In this document: positions 1 to 12,900 of the stretch, in pieces
Numbering within the stretch: the first letter of the stretch is position 1
How the letters are laid out: each line of letters begins with the position of its first letter
Source: Sipunculus nudus
Taxonomy: Eukaryota > Annelida > Sipuncula > Golfingiida > Sipunculidae
Assembly: GCA_026874595.1 (NCBI GenBank)
Contig: CM049306.1
Coordinates: forward strand, 40,422,019-40,486,018
Direction: 5' to 3'
DNA length: 64,000 nt
The notes under the pieces: model-generated
What the model was told of the DNA's origin: nothing
Seen by the model: the letters and a program-made list of their open reading frames with translations, nothing else
The model's database searches: none
Position numbers and translations under genes: made by a program

Positions 1-703
1 TACAAAATTTTGCCTGTGACATTTTTTATTTTATTTTGAGGGATATTGTCCGATTTGTTGTGATTATTGTTTAAGGATTTTATTTCACAGATGGTGAATA
101 GTGGTTGATAATTATCATTCATAAATTGCTTATAGCAAACCAGTGTGCCTAATGACTGATTCCACAATTATTATACTGATAATTGTATAATGAATATATC
201 TAGTCAGCTGATTACGTTGGGTAGGGATAATATGCCCTGAATGGGCCATTTAATTTTAATACCTGTATCAGGCTGTATAAGTAGTATGTATAATATATAT
301 ATTTTAGAAGACTGTTTTGTATATGTAAAACTGTGAGATGTGAGAATGTAATTTGTAATATGTAATACCATAAAATCAAACTATGTACACAAAAACTTAC
401 ACTACATAAGAAATGAGAAAATTTATACATGAGAAGCTATGAAAAACTTGTGAATTACATCATTCATTTTAACAATTAATTGTTTAAGATGAACTGGTTT
501 GCCATACACATTGACTACTAGTGCAAATGTTTGTGTGTGTATGAAGATAGAAGATGTTATTGAACTGTCATGGGGGGGGGGGGAGGCAAAATGGGCAGCA
601 TCAGTTCTGAGCTACTGGTAGTCACCAGAAGTATCAAAGAGAGAAACATGGCAGAGCAGACCAAAGCTGAGGGTTGAGCCATCACCTTTGACTCAGCCTC
701 AAA
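1..703. other. AT-rich sequence, no recognisable gene
   Basis: No coding signal is visible. A poly-G run near 570-582 followed by GGGCAGCATCAG looks like the edge of an old transposon but cannot be classified. Confidence 0.4.
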
Positions 704-1335
704 TAGGGCTGTAACGATACATAATCTCACAATACAATATGTATCATGATACTTCGCTTATGATACGACTCATGATACAACACCTATAAGATGTATTAGA
801 GTTCAGATTGTTCCAAGACATTGCTTTTCCCTGTTTCTGGAGTTTAATCATGTTTCATTTTGCACAAGCAGTTTGTCTCCAACGAATCTTCAAAATCACT
901 GGGGCAATTTAGTGGCTTGACAGACTCTCTGCTTGGCTACTTGGCTGGATGGCATCTTCATCTTAAAGGCTCAATGTGGGCCAGGATCTGAGATCCTATC
1001 AACTGGAGCGATTAGATGGCTCTTACATCAGTCAGACCACCAGTTTGCCTCCATGCATCAGGAAAAATGAAACAGCAGCTCAGTTAGTTTTACCATGCAG
1101 TGGTTAGCCAATCAGATGCTGATATACTGACTTTTTACCAGTGATGTTTTGCCTTACACACAATATCATGCTGTGAACTATAATCAAGTGCCAGTGGTTG
1201 CTAGATAAATAGTGAACTTTCTGTTGGATGGTCATATATCATCAACATATCGATACAGGGACATCTGACCATACTGATATGATATTTGGATTGTATCATG
1301 ATGTATCCATGCACTATAGAATTGTTACAGCCCTA
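704..1335. mobile_element. hAT-like non-autonomous element with TIRs
   Basis: It begins TAGGGCTGTAACGATAC and ends ATTGTTACAGCCCTA, an imperfect inverted pair. Flanks GCCTCAAA (696-703) and GTGTCAAA (1336-1343) agree at six of eight positions, compatible with an old 8-bp hAT target duplication. The interior has no transposase reading frame. Similar but incomplete termini occur near 9470-9560 and 15150-15235. Confidence 0.5.
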
Positions 1336-1640
1336 GTGTCAAATAAGGGGAAAGAGGGAAGGTGATTGAGCATTCCATAACACAACATGCCAGATTGTGA
1401 GCATTTCATTACACAGCATGTGAGATGGTGAAAATTCCATAACAGCCCGTGGGACGATACTGATATGATATTTGGATTGTATCATGATGTATCCATGCAC
1501 TGTAGAATTGTTACAGCCCTAGTGTCAAATAAGGGGAAAGAGGGAAGGTAGTTGAGCATTCCATAACACAACATGCCAGATTGTGAGCATTTCATTACAC
1601 AGCATGTGAGATGGTGAAAATTCAATAACAGCATGTAGGA
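1271..1640. repeat. 186-bp tandem duplication overlapping the hAT-like 3' end
   Basis: The block starting ATACTGATATGATATTTGG at 1271 recurs at 1457. Each copy includes the element's terminal TTGTTACAGCCCTA and the first minisatellite units. The second copy differs at a few bases. Confidence 0.8.
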
Positions 1641-1935
1641 CAGCGAGTATTCCATAACAGCATGTGGGATGTTGAGCATTCCCTTACAACATGACGGATA
1701 GTTAAACATTCCACAATATTCCACAACAGCATCTGGGATGATTCAGCATTTCATAACAGCATCTGGGATGGTTGAGCATTCTGTAAGATCATATGGGACG
1801 GTTGAGCATTCCATAACAGTGTGGGATGGTGAGCATTCCGTAACAGCTTGTGGGATGGTGAGATTCCATTATAGCATTTTGGATTGTTGAGCATTCCTTA
1901 ATAGCATGTGGAATGATTGAGCATTCCATAACATC
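1360..1935. repeat. Minisatellite, about 30-bp unit
   Basis: Degenerate repeats of the form GAGCATTCCATAACAGCATG plus TGGGATGGTT run through this interval. Open frames read across it are repeat artefacts. Confidence 0.8.
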
Positions 1936-3798
1936 GGGAGGGTTACCTGTCATCTGAACTATTTTCTTATGTCTCAAAGGAAAAGAGAGAGAAAGAGAGA
2001 TTAAAAAGAGTGCTTCACAATGCATATATTAATTTTACAGAAGAAACAACTGAGGTTTACTGTGCTCCTGATTTTATATCAGCTGAATTATTGCCACAAT
2101 GATAATATTTTTGTTAATTTGTTGTGACATGGCCAGTTATTCTCAAATCTGCATCATGTTATTATGACAGTGGAATGTTTATGTGGTCTGTGTTATACAG
2201 TGTTTAAAACATGTATATGTACCTTTTTGTTTTAAACTGAATATTACAATGCCATCTCATTGCTGTTGGATTTTGCCATGTTTATGGGTTATGTTAAAGA
2301 TGTGTGTATAGGCATTGGGGTATCCAAGGTTGCATTTTAGCTTGTAACATCAGTTAGATTCTTAAGATGTTTTCCTTAACATGTGATTGTATTGGTCTAG
2401 AAATTTCACAGAAACTGTCAGGAGTTAAATTTAGAAAGACAATTCCGGAAAATATGAATGTCTTAAACCTGGTGATGTGTTTATGCTATTTGCATTGTAT
2501 CTATTTGCAGAAGTTATTACACAGAATTGAAATTTTAATTATCCAATAGCTGAAACCTAATGAATTCCTATTAAATTCTTGAAACTGTCTATTTTGAGGT
2601 CAAACCTTGATGACAGAATTTGTTCATGTACATCTCAGTAGTAATACATTGATACCAGGTATATTAAAAAATCTCGTTTATAGTCAGTGGGCCATTAATA
2701 TGTGCATTCTGTTGCACACACTTCTCACAAATCTTTTATATCAGGGTAACATATCCAGTGTGGATCTTACCATGCAAACTTCAGGTACCCTTGTATTTAC
2801 ACTGTATAACGAAGTTTTATTACTTTTGAGCTTTAAAACAGCGGAACCTGCATTATGACCACTCATTTAACAAGACAACCAAACTCTCAAAGTCACTATT
2901 TTAGTCCCGCTTAATAAGCATTTTACAACTTGTTGTAAATTAAAATATCTTGCATAATCCCTCGGCCAACATATATCATTTTAATATGCCCAAGAGTTGC
3001 TCATGTTACTGAGGGTTTAGTCTTAACTTTTTGCACCCTTATCCAGCAGTCACACTACATTAGTTCAATAAGTCCTTCCACTTAATTGCTGCTTTCAGCT
3101 GCAAGGGTTTATATGTATTTCTGCAGGAAAGTTAGCACAGGACTAATAGTTTGCTGCTTTCAAACTAATTATAGGCAGTTTTGTAAATAATATAGTACAC
3201 TAGTGAGCTACCCTCTGTTTGTCCACTGGTTAAACTTAAAGGTTCATCAAGCATTGGTCCTCTTAATGATCAAGACAACTTGGAGTGGATCCGGGGGGTG
3301 GGGGGGGGGGGTCAACCCGCCACCCCCACCCCCACCCCCCACCCCACCCCGCACTCTCAACCAACAACCCTTTTTTAGACAATTTTTATGCATGACACCT
3401 GTTGACCCCTCCCTGCAAAAATCCAGGAAACGCACCTGACAACCCTCGATATTCCCAAATTATGACACTCTTGCTGCATTCATTTTACAAGATCGGAAGT
3501 ATGTAGTGTTTGTTAACCAGCAAACAAGCATATTCCTGTAATAGTATTGTACTTGTAAATTTGTCACTCTGACCTTTGTTTTTTTTTTTGTCTATGAATG
3601 GGCCATTAGGACCTTGTGTCAAAGCTTACCTTTCAGGGTTAGGTAATTTATGTTTCAAATAAGGCAGTTCACACTTGTGAGCCATAAAGCTCAAATTAAT
3701 ATACATTTAACTGTTTTTGACTAGGTTAGAATCCAAGCTGTTTTACCTGAAAGTATTTGATCTTTTTAGGCTTCATGGGTCAAAGGTCAACACAATGC
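1936..3798. other. Non-coding AT-rich stretch with a C/G-rich palindromic patch
   Basis: No gene is recognised. Near 3285-3350 a poly-G/poly-C palindrome (GGATCCGGGGGG... to CCACCCCCACCC) looks like a transposon terminus. Open frames rich in Pro or Gly here are low-complexity. Confidence 0.4.
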
Positions 3799-4022
3799 CA
3801 GGGGCAGAGTCACAGGTAGGGGATTTATGCCCCCCCCCCCCCCTTCTCCTTACTGGGAGAAATAATTTGGGTGTAATTGCAGTGCCTTTTTTTCAAAATG
3901 TTTAAAGCTACCACCACCATCCATACTGGAGTTGACAGTGTTTTGGGGTCATTATTCCCTGGGTGTATGGGGACAATGCCCCCCCCCCAAAAAAAAAAAA
4001 AAACATTGTGGCTCTGCCCCTG
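3799..4022. mobile_element. Short TIR element (224 bp)
   Basis: It begins CAGGGGCAGAGTCACA and ends TGTGGCTCTGCCCCTG, near-perfect inverted ends. The repeated pentamer AATGC lies on both sides (just before 3799 and at 4023-4027), a candidate 5-bp target duplication. The interior holds C-runs and an A-run and no ORF. Confidence 0.6.
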
Positions 4023-5920
4023 AATGCAACCTAAATGTTAGAATGTTCCCTTGTGTGCAATACAATACTGAACAACTGTGATATTAAAACCTTTAGTTCT
4101 TCTTTTGTATATTCCTTTGATTTAAAATCACTTTAGTCACATATTTTGCATACAGGTTAAATTGTTCTTTTGTTAACAACTAGACTGATGTTGGTGGTAA
4201 GGTCTAATGACAAAGAGTACGTGTCTGAGAAAAGGTTGTAGTAATGTGCCATCCATAGTTTCAACAAGCTGTATGCATATACATGTTTAAAGTGTCATGA
4301 AAATATTTTATTTTGCATCATTCAGATAATTTTGAAATCAAGTTGAGAGCGGAAGGGGTAACTATTTAACTTTGTTCCAAGCATATATTTGGTACCAAAG
4401 TGGACTAGTTTGGTGGGATGTTGGATGGATATCATACAATAATACAACATTGAATGTAACAATAATTTTATCAAACAACAAACCCTGGATGATATCTTGA
4501 AGCATATAATTGCAGGTCAAATCTGATGTGTATCAGGTAAATCAAATAAAGAGTGATTGTAACAGACAGATTTGTGACTTGATTTTGAACACCTTTGCAT
4601 TGTCACTGATTACATGAGTACAGTATTTTGAGAGTATTTAGGACCACAATACAGTGAGCAGGTAATTCTCTCCACCTATCTTCAGGTGGAGATAATTTTG
4701 TCCATTATTATTATAATTATTATTCATATTCTTATTATTCTGCCACTTGATTGATTTCATTTATATCTTAATAAGATGTACCCTACCATGGTCCAAGGAG
4801 ATTAAGATATAGGGACGGAGAGGGGATGGGTGGACGGGGGTGGGGGTGGGGGGGGGGGGGTTGGGTGGTGGAATTATGATTAGGATGAGATCCATAACTG
4901 TCCCATGACAGTTACGAGAAGTCTTGTTTTGGCCAATATTATGCTTCTTTTTCTTCCTAGTATTGTTATTATTATTCTGCCACTTTTTCATTTGACTTTA
5001 TTCATATTTACACAGGATTAGCCTACCATGGTCCAACTAATTTGACAGTTTCAGTGACCTTGACCTACATATCAATGTCACAGGGATCAAACTGTGATTT
5101 TTTTTCTTCAGATTTTCATGTCAGTTTTCTTTTAAACTATGAGGGTTATTGTCAAATGGATGAAAATTCACCTTAAATATTTGGTTACTCACATTCCTGC
5201 CGGTACCACTTTGAATTCACTCAAGTGGAACCATATGAGATAGATGACTCAGCACTTTTCAGTTAGGCTACATTTCCTGATAACTCTTATAACCAAAGAA
5301 GTTAATTCCTTTACAATGTAGGAGTGCAGTGGCAAGTCTTTGAGCGATATCTTTAATAGTTTTGGAATAATATGCAAATTACTAAAATGTGACAGCATTT
5401 TCAGCTCATTTCTGAAAACATAGCCAAAATTCATTTGTTTTACAGAACTAAAGTTCCTCTCAAACAAGTACAGATGGATAACATGTACGTGGGAGATTCG
5501 GGAGTATGGGGAAGGGGGGATCAAGGTGGAAATCCGTAACTGTCCCACGACAGTTACAAGAAGTCTTCTTACTCTTGTATTAATAAGATCAGACATTTAG
5601 TGACCTCGAGTCTGTGAAGTGTCAGAATATGCTTTATATTTAGAAAGGGGTCTATTTTAAAGGGGTACGTATGCCATATTTCCAGGCAAACTCTGCATCT
5701 GTGATGCCAGAAATATCTTCTTTTTTCATTAATAGGATGAGACATTAAACCCATTAATCACACAGGAATTTGTGCAACAATTGACATACCTTGACATTAA
5801 CAGACCAGTAAGAACAAAGAAACCAAGTTAATCAAACATGGGTTCAACAGCCCAATGCCCAGCTGTGAACTTTCCATATATGAGTTTTGGGAAAAGCAAA
5901 TATTTTACTCTTAAATAAAA
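4023..5920. other. Dispersed repeat modules, no gene recognised
   Basis: A hairpin at 4669-4692 (arms TCTCCACCT and AGGTGGAGA) opens a low-complexity ATT-rich stretch. The phrase containing ACTGTCCCA, C-GACAGTTAC and AAGTCTT occurs at about 4897-4925 and again at 5538-5565. A TGACCTTGACCT double half-site lies near 5051. Confidence 0.4.
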
Positions 5921-5925
5921 AAAAA

Positions 5926-6028
5926 GGGACCTGTGGGACATGGCGCTCAGCTGAAATTGATTCTGAGAATACTGGCATAAAATCCTAGTGGTTGTGTTGA
6001 CTGTGCACTTTTATGGAAAACATGAAAG
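5926..6028 (+). mobile_element. Family A 5' end (truncated copy A1)
   Basis: GGGACCTGTGGGACA followed by GCGCTCAGCTGAAATTG matches the first bases of the copy at 7381. No matching 3' hairpin is found before the next element near 6029. Confidence 0.6.
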
Positions 6029-6896
6029 CAGGGGCGTATAGCCAGGATTGAAGGAGGGGAGGGGGCCGGCGAATCCTGAAATTCGAAAAACGGGAGGGGG
6101 GGGGTAGGGGCGCTTACTATGAAAACTTTTATATACATACGTGTATATGTATGTATATATATATTTTAATATTATTAATATACGTTATATATTTTAGTGT
6201 ATGAAAATATATTTATGTTTATTTTCAAATATGAACCATTAAGGTTAGTAACAGGTACCTGGGGAGGGTATGGGAGGGGGTATCCCCCTCCTATATTGGA
6301 ATTTTTTTGATTATGCAATGAAAATAGGACATTTTGAGGCAATTTTCAACATATAATGCCTGAAAACCTGTTCTTTTATGTCCTTGCGTTATGTAGTCAA
6401 ACTGTAGAGAGGTTCAATATTTAATATTTATATTTCTTCTTAATCGTTTTCAAACAAGTCAGTTGCGCAAAAGCAACTTTAAAATGTAATGCTCGGAGTG
6501 AAATAACTGATAGGTTGAAGTCATGTTAAACTTTTCAATTCACCGGGTTCCGTGGTCTCGATAGCACACAAGACTGCTAAGACCACAGATCAGTACCGGT
6601 ATCACCAGAGGAACCGTGAGATTGTTCAAGGTCGACCCCATCCAGGGCCTGGTGCTCTGCAGGTGTTCTGCAGCTGTTCATAAATACCCTTATACTCAAC
6701 TAATCAATTTGAAAGAAATAAACTGCAGAAACTTTAATCAAATCTAATAGCTATTTAATAAAAAAGAGATATGAAAAACGAAAATAAATTACGAAAATTT
6801 GAAAATTTGATAAAATGAGAGATATTGCATCTAAACGGGTGGCCGCGCGCCGAAGGCACCCCCACTGGACACGCCACTTATAGCAAAGGCAACCTA

Positions 6897-6955
<59 letters not shown>

Positions 6956-7065
6956 TATTAGATAAAGTGAAATTCCGAAAGGACGGGGAGTACTGGATGC
7001 GACGGGGGGGGGGGGGGGGCCATGGCCCCCTGCGGCCCCCTCCCCGGCTACACCCCTGGAAAGAT
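6029..7065. mobile_element. Composite of old TIR-element ends
   Basis: CAGGGGCGTATAGCCAGG at 6029 and the inverted ACTGGACACGCCACT near 6864-6878 look like opposing ends of one decayed element. A second terminus facing the other way (CGGCTACACCCCTGG) lies near 7046-7060. An AT tract separates them. No transposase is readable. Confidence 0.4.
6900..6953. repeat. (AT)n microsatellite
   Basis: Uninterrupted AT dinucleotides of about 54 bases. Tyr-Ile open frames over it are artefacts. Confidence 0.95.
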
Positions 7066-7380
7066 GTAGGAGTCTTATTATCACATATTTGTGATTGAAA
7101 TATGCATGTAAATATACCAAGGGAACTTATGAAACCCTGTATATTATAGAATAATTGATATAAGCCAAAGTATAACATATCATGAATTGATTAACTGACA
7201 TAAAAATGTTGTAAATTCAATTGAGCATAAACTAAATTTGATAAACATGTTGAAACAAGCCAACTAGGTATAAATTACATTTGCACCGCTTAAAAAATGA
7301 AAAATGTGGCCTGACACTTTAATGGTGCAATTAGGAAAAATGGGCCTATATTTATTTGAAAGGATACATTTCATAAACAA

Positions 7381-8540
7381 AACAAGGGACCTGTGGGTCA
7401 CAGCGCTCAGCTGAAATTGGTTATGAGAATATTTTCATAAAAACCTAACTTGTTGAATATTTACCCTATTTAGTTGAGCCACATGTGCAAGATGGAAGCT
7501 TTGGGATGCAAAGTTTGGCTTAAATGCATCCACAATATTTTTAAAGGGACATAATCCGGAGCAATATTATGCCTATTCTTTCATACCATCAGTTTAGTTT
7601 TGCTTTCTAGAAAAAGTTACCCAGCAAACCCATCCCAGCACACAGTCTCAGTACCTCGCATACTGCTGTTTAATACATTGTTATTGCTCTGTGTGTTTGT
7701 AAACACAGTCCAAGTTTGTCTGTATATCATAACAAGGCCGTTTGACCGGAGGTCTGTTTATGAGCCGCAACACCCGATGTTCCTGCCAGCATTTACATGT
7801 ATTACATTTTGGGGACCAATTCAGTCAGGGTGTCCCCAGATTGGCAGGTGTTGTGGGTCAGCAATGCACAGACTTCCACACACTGTTTTTTTTTGTTGAC
7901 ACCAGCGATCGCGCCTTGTCCACTGTTTTTAACATTCGTGTACAGGAGTAAGCAAACGGTTTCAGGGCAATATGTTGGCAGGTACTAATTCATTTTAAAG
8001 GGAAGAAGCTATTTTTCGTGTTAATACATCATGCTTTATTGGTGATTAGGCCCCTTTAAGAAGTGGGTCCTGTAACCCTGACCTTTGACCTCAAGACCCC
8101 AAAATCAAATGGGTTCTTACTTTAGTGGTGGGACATATACTAGTCAAGTTTTATATCCATTGGTCAATCCATACCAGAGTTATCATTTGGAATCATATAT
8201 GTGGACAGATGACCCCTTTGACCTTATGACCCCAAAAGTTTCTTCCACTATTGGTAGGTGAGCAAAATGAAGAAGTTGGAAAGTTTGATATAATAAAAAT
8301 TGGCTTAAAATGCAACCACAATCATTTTAAAGAAGTGGATCCTGTGACCTTTTACCTCATGACCCCAAAATCAAAAGGGTTTTTACTTTAGTGGTGGCCC
8401 ATGTATTAATAAAATTTGAAATTGAAATGTCAACCCAAATTGAAGTTATCATCAGGAAACAAATTTGAAAGAGGAACTGACAGACGACGGTTGCCGACTG
8501 ATCGCTATAGCTCAGTTGACTTAGTCAGCTGAGCAAAAAA
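7381..8540 (+). mobile_element. Family A element, copy A2
   Basis: The 5' end is AACAAGGGACCTGTGGGTCA then GCGCTCAGCTGA. The 3' end is a hairpin with arms GCTCAGTTGACT and AGTCAGCTGAGC (8510-8534) followed by AAAAAAT. The interior includes TGACCTTTGACCT (8079-8091) and phrases shared with family B. A separate 519-bp element interrupts it at 7541-8059. Confidence 0.75.
7541..8059. mobile_element. TTAA-flanked MITE nested in copy A2
   Basis: Left end TTAAAGGGACATAATC; right end GATTAGGCCCCTTTAA, its imperfect reverse complement. The uninterrupted family sequence (compare 8325-8345) reads through TTTTAAAGAAGTGG at this point, so the insertion is at TTAA. TTAA on both sides suggests a piggyBac-type origin. 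Frames of 60-99 codons inside have no recognisable domain. Confidence 0.6.
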
Positions 8541-9756
8541 TTTGTGGACGTAAATAAGTTTTCAATAGTAAAATATATGGATATACGAGTAAAAAATTTA
8601 TCCCGCTAAAGTTTGCCTAATATTCCTGGATAACTATGTTTAACAGTTTTATTCATATCAAGGCCTTAAAGACAGGCCAACTATAGAGATATGAATGAAA
8701 GGCAAATAAGTATTTATACCTTATTAAATCTTAAATAATGTCAATGAGCACTTACATCAGATCCTAATATTTTATCACATGAATATTAGGATTCATATCC
8801 TGAAAATATTTTTTTGTTTAAAAAAAAATTCAAAATTTTTCAAATCTAAAAACAAATTAATTCAACATAGAAATTATAAAATTCATATTGCTTATTAGGC
8901 CTGTGTATTGGAGGGGTGGTTGGGTTTGGGGAGGATTCTCTTTGGGGTACTGCTGGTTGCTGAAAAAAAAAATGTGAACATTTAAGATTCATCTGGTTTA
9001 TTGTACAAGTCTGTATGGGGTGGAGGGAGGGAGAGGGGAGGAGAGACAGGGAAAGGAAGTTACTGCAGACAGCCTGACTCAGCCAACCTAGACAAATGAA
9101 GCTGGCCAGGAGTGAAGCGATAACATAACAACCATGGGAGCTGAGGGCAGCTTCAGCACACTGCATACCACTGTTCTGGGCTGGCTTGATGTAAACGAAA
9201 CTTGACATGGTGCTTGAAAACTGGAATAAAGTCTAAGAGTTTTTGATCTACTGGTTTCAAATTTCAGATTCAGGTAGAAAATGTGCTGTTTTCAAATTTA
9301 TGCAAAATTTAAGGTATTTATTTTTCAATTATGCTAACAACTGAAAACAATTTACAAAATTTTGATCCCATTTCAGGTATACAAGTTAAACTAAGTTGAA
9401 AATAGATATATGCTTGGAATAAGCTCTTTAGCTAAACAAGTTAATTTGTTTAGCTTGTTAAATGAGTAAGGCTGGGTATCGGTTCGCCTCTTCCGGTACA
9501 ATACGTATTGCGATACAGTTAATTCGATACCGATACGTATTGACGATACGTTTCATTTTTCTTTGTATATCATTTCTTAATAAAAGCTCTGATCCTGTTT
9601 TTATATGTTTTTTTATTTTAACATACAACATATTAAGTATACTATGCACTTAAGCAGCTTAAGCTTGATATTAAATAAACAAACCAGTTGCTTTTAATTA
9701 TAAAAATCTATCTAATCAAGACTAGCAAAATCTCGATCTTCTTTTAGCCCTAAGCA

Positions 9757-9777
9757 CCCCCCCCCCCCCCCCCCCCC
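9757..9777. repeat. Poly-C run (21 C)
   Basis: A homopolymer of 21 cytosines followed by GGG. Confidence 0.9.
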
Positions 9778-9990
9778 GGGCACAAACATGTTTTATTGCA
9801 TTTGGTGGGGAAGATCATAGGCTGTTTTTTATGTCATGTAATAACACAGTTTTGTACAATTCTGTTAATATGAATCCCATTAGTCACTCTCCTGTTTGTA
9901 CAGGATTTGTCCCCAGGCTTTAACCATTTATGTGACATCTAATGTGGAACCCGGGAGTTCCGAGTAACCTATGACCGGCTGCATAAATAA

Positions 9991-12900
9991 AACAAGGGAC
10001 CCATGGGTCACGGCGCTCAGCTGATCGTGATTGGACTATAAATGTTTCTCCACTGTGATACTATATCGAGTCGATAAAGCTTATGAATATCATGTACATG
10101 TTGGGCTATTATAAAGGAATGTAATGTAATATGTGAGTAAATGATAAATGAAATTACCTGACTGATGGATTAATAGAGTCAAATAAAGTGGTTTATTTTT
10201 TATTTATTTAGGAGGGGTTGAAAATTGTGATATATTTGAGCAAATATGAGTGCAATGACAGCAGTAATAAGCAGTAGTAGAATGATGATAAGGCTATTTG
10301 TTGAAGGATCTAAAGTGTATGGTAGTCTACAAGCGTTCAATTTGACAGATATGATGTTATGATTAACTATGCTGATGAAGTGATTTATGAATATGTGACT
10401 GTATGACACAATATCTCTTTAGTCTTGACAAGATACATTATTGTGATGCCCACTATGTCTACATATTACACAATATTGACATAATTTCTGGCATGTACAT
10501 AGGTACCTATGGACGAATAGTTATACAAAATATTAAAGTATGAATATATCTGATTCATCTTGTTCTTGCTTACTGAGGCTGACTTTGGGATGGGGTTCGG
10601 AGAAGGGAAAAGTGACGGCAGCACGAAGGTGGATGTAGAAATATTTTATTGTAATGTTTTTCATTTATATAAGAATATGAAAAGCTAAGAGGAAAGGGGC
10701 CCTCCTACTTGGTTATAGTAAAGTTCTAAATATATGACTGCAAACTAATACTCTGACAAGACTGTCATGAAGAAAAACAGTAAAAGTTTTCAGATACTGT
10801 GTTGCATACGAAAATTTACAGATGAACAGGCAAGTGGACAGAATGGACTAATACCTTTATTTCACTTTCAAGAGAATAATGCATTTAAGTTTATATATAA
10901 TCCTATTTTTTTAAGCAGATCCACTTTTTCCATTAAGAAGTTTTTATCTGAATCATTTTTTATTTACAGGTTAATAAATTTTAATTAAAAAACCTTAAAA
11001 TATAAGTTAAAATATTAGAATTGTTGCAAAAGTTGCAATCATTATATGTACAGAGTAAAAAACATTGGGTCATATTATGCATACACATATATTTTATTAT
11101 TTTTAAATCATAAATGTTTAAACTGATTTTAAAAGAAAATAATGCCACAACATGGCATCTACAAGAATATTCCTTGAATCACTATTAAAAAGTTTTGCAC
11201 ATTGGAGTTTTCAGGATATGCTTAATTTTATTCACCAAAATAAAATAAAAGTAAATTTGATAAAATAAAACATCTTTTCAAATAAAGTATACACACTGTT
11301 GGTTGAATGAGGGACAAACAATATCATTGTGCTAATTACTATCCCAGTTTTAATTAATTACTGGAATTAATAGTCAATTTCACACCTGGTGAAGTTTTTA
11401 CTCTTCTGAAGTAAGGAATTACTTATCTAATGAACATCCACACTTTCACAGCAATACACCACTTTGTGGACACAATTAAATGTACACTTTAATCATTGTA
11501 ACCCTGGTGGTTCAATACAAAATCTAAAATGTAGCATGTCCAAGAATAAAATAAAATACAGAAAAATTATAACATTCATCTAGTTTATGCACCAGCTGGG
11601 GGGATGAGTGCAGGGCAGAGGGGAAGCTTGCTAGTAGTGGCCAAGCTGGGCCAAGGTAAGCTGCCTGGGGTGGGTTACATAATGCAAGTGAAGGCTGTAC
11701 TACTAGGTGAGCTAGATGTAAACAACACTTGACATGGTGTATGAAAACATGAATAAAAGCTATTCATTCCAATCAATTTCTTTTGAAAGTTCAGATTTTA
11801 AAAGATTAAATCCTTATGCATATATGCTGGGAAAATTAAATCAACAGTGCCAAAGTTTAAAAAATTTAAGGTATTGATTTTTGTTTATGCTAATAACTTG
11901 AAAAATTTGCAAAATTCAGATCTAATTTTGGGTAAACAATTGTATCTTGATTAAATAAAGTTATATTCCTGAAAAAAAGTCTCTAGGTTCAGCAATTCTC
12001 ATGTTAGGTGAGTAAATATATTTCCTGATTTTTTAAAAAATTGCATTATGTTTTGGCCTATTACTTCAAAATAATACCCAATACTGACCTAATTTTTGGT
12101 ATGTTCATAGAAAATGTATAAAAGAATGTGAATACTAAATACAATCAAAAACAGATCGGTGGTTTTGATATTAGGCAGCCTTGAAGTGTAACAATGGCTT
12201 TATTTTATGGAAAACAGAGTTTTTTTTTCCTTAATATCTCGAAGGAACAAAGTCCTAATGACCCAATTTTCGGTATGGTAGGAGATTTTGGGGACATCTA
12301 AAATTATGTCAACAGCCTGGGGAGCATAGAGATGTGCACTGAATGACCTACAGTCATCAAAGTGGACTGCTTGACAATGTAAGGGAATACAACAAGAGCC
12401 TCCAAAAAAATTCAATAACTAGCCTAATTTTGCAGCTTTTATTTTCAAATTTCAGATTTTAACAGATTAAATCCTTATGTATACATGGTGTGAAAATTAA
12501 ATCCACAGTACTAACAGGAAAAAAACGTGCCATGGCCAAAGTTGGGCAAAATTTAAGGTACCAATTTTATATTTTTGCCAATATTTAAAAAAATTTAACA
12601 AATTTTGATCTAATTTTTTGTATACAATTAAATTTTGATTAATAAAAGTTGTATTACTGGAAAAAAGTCCCTACCTTTAACACTTTTGGTCTTAAGTGAC
12701 CAAATATCTTCCTGATTTTTTTACAAAGTCCATTATGTTTGGGCCCATAACTTTTTTAAATTATATAATACTGACTTAATTTCTGGCATGTACATAGGAA
12801 CTATATAGAGGAATATTTATGGTAAATATGAAGAAAACCAGATGAGTGGTTTTGATATTAGGCAGTCCTGAAGTGTGAAAATAGATTTCTAATAAAAAAT

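Noticed and set aside
3203-3439. Pro-rich and Gly-rich frames on both strands
   Set aside because: Produced by poly-C/poly-G runs; no coding context.
6541-6690. Possible tRNA-derived SINE (GTTCAAGGTCGACC as a B box)
   Set aside because: The A box is not convincing and no second copy is present in the window for comparison.
7600-7988. Overlapping frames up to 99 codons
   Set aside because: They lie wholly inside a TIR-bounded MITE, overlap in several frames and show no domain.
10200-10409. 69-codon minus-strand frame with a membrane-like helix, conserved in the second family A copy (34343-34552)
   Set aside because: Of about eight base differences between the copies, six change amino acids. 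There is no sign of purifying selection, so the frame is probably fortuitous.
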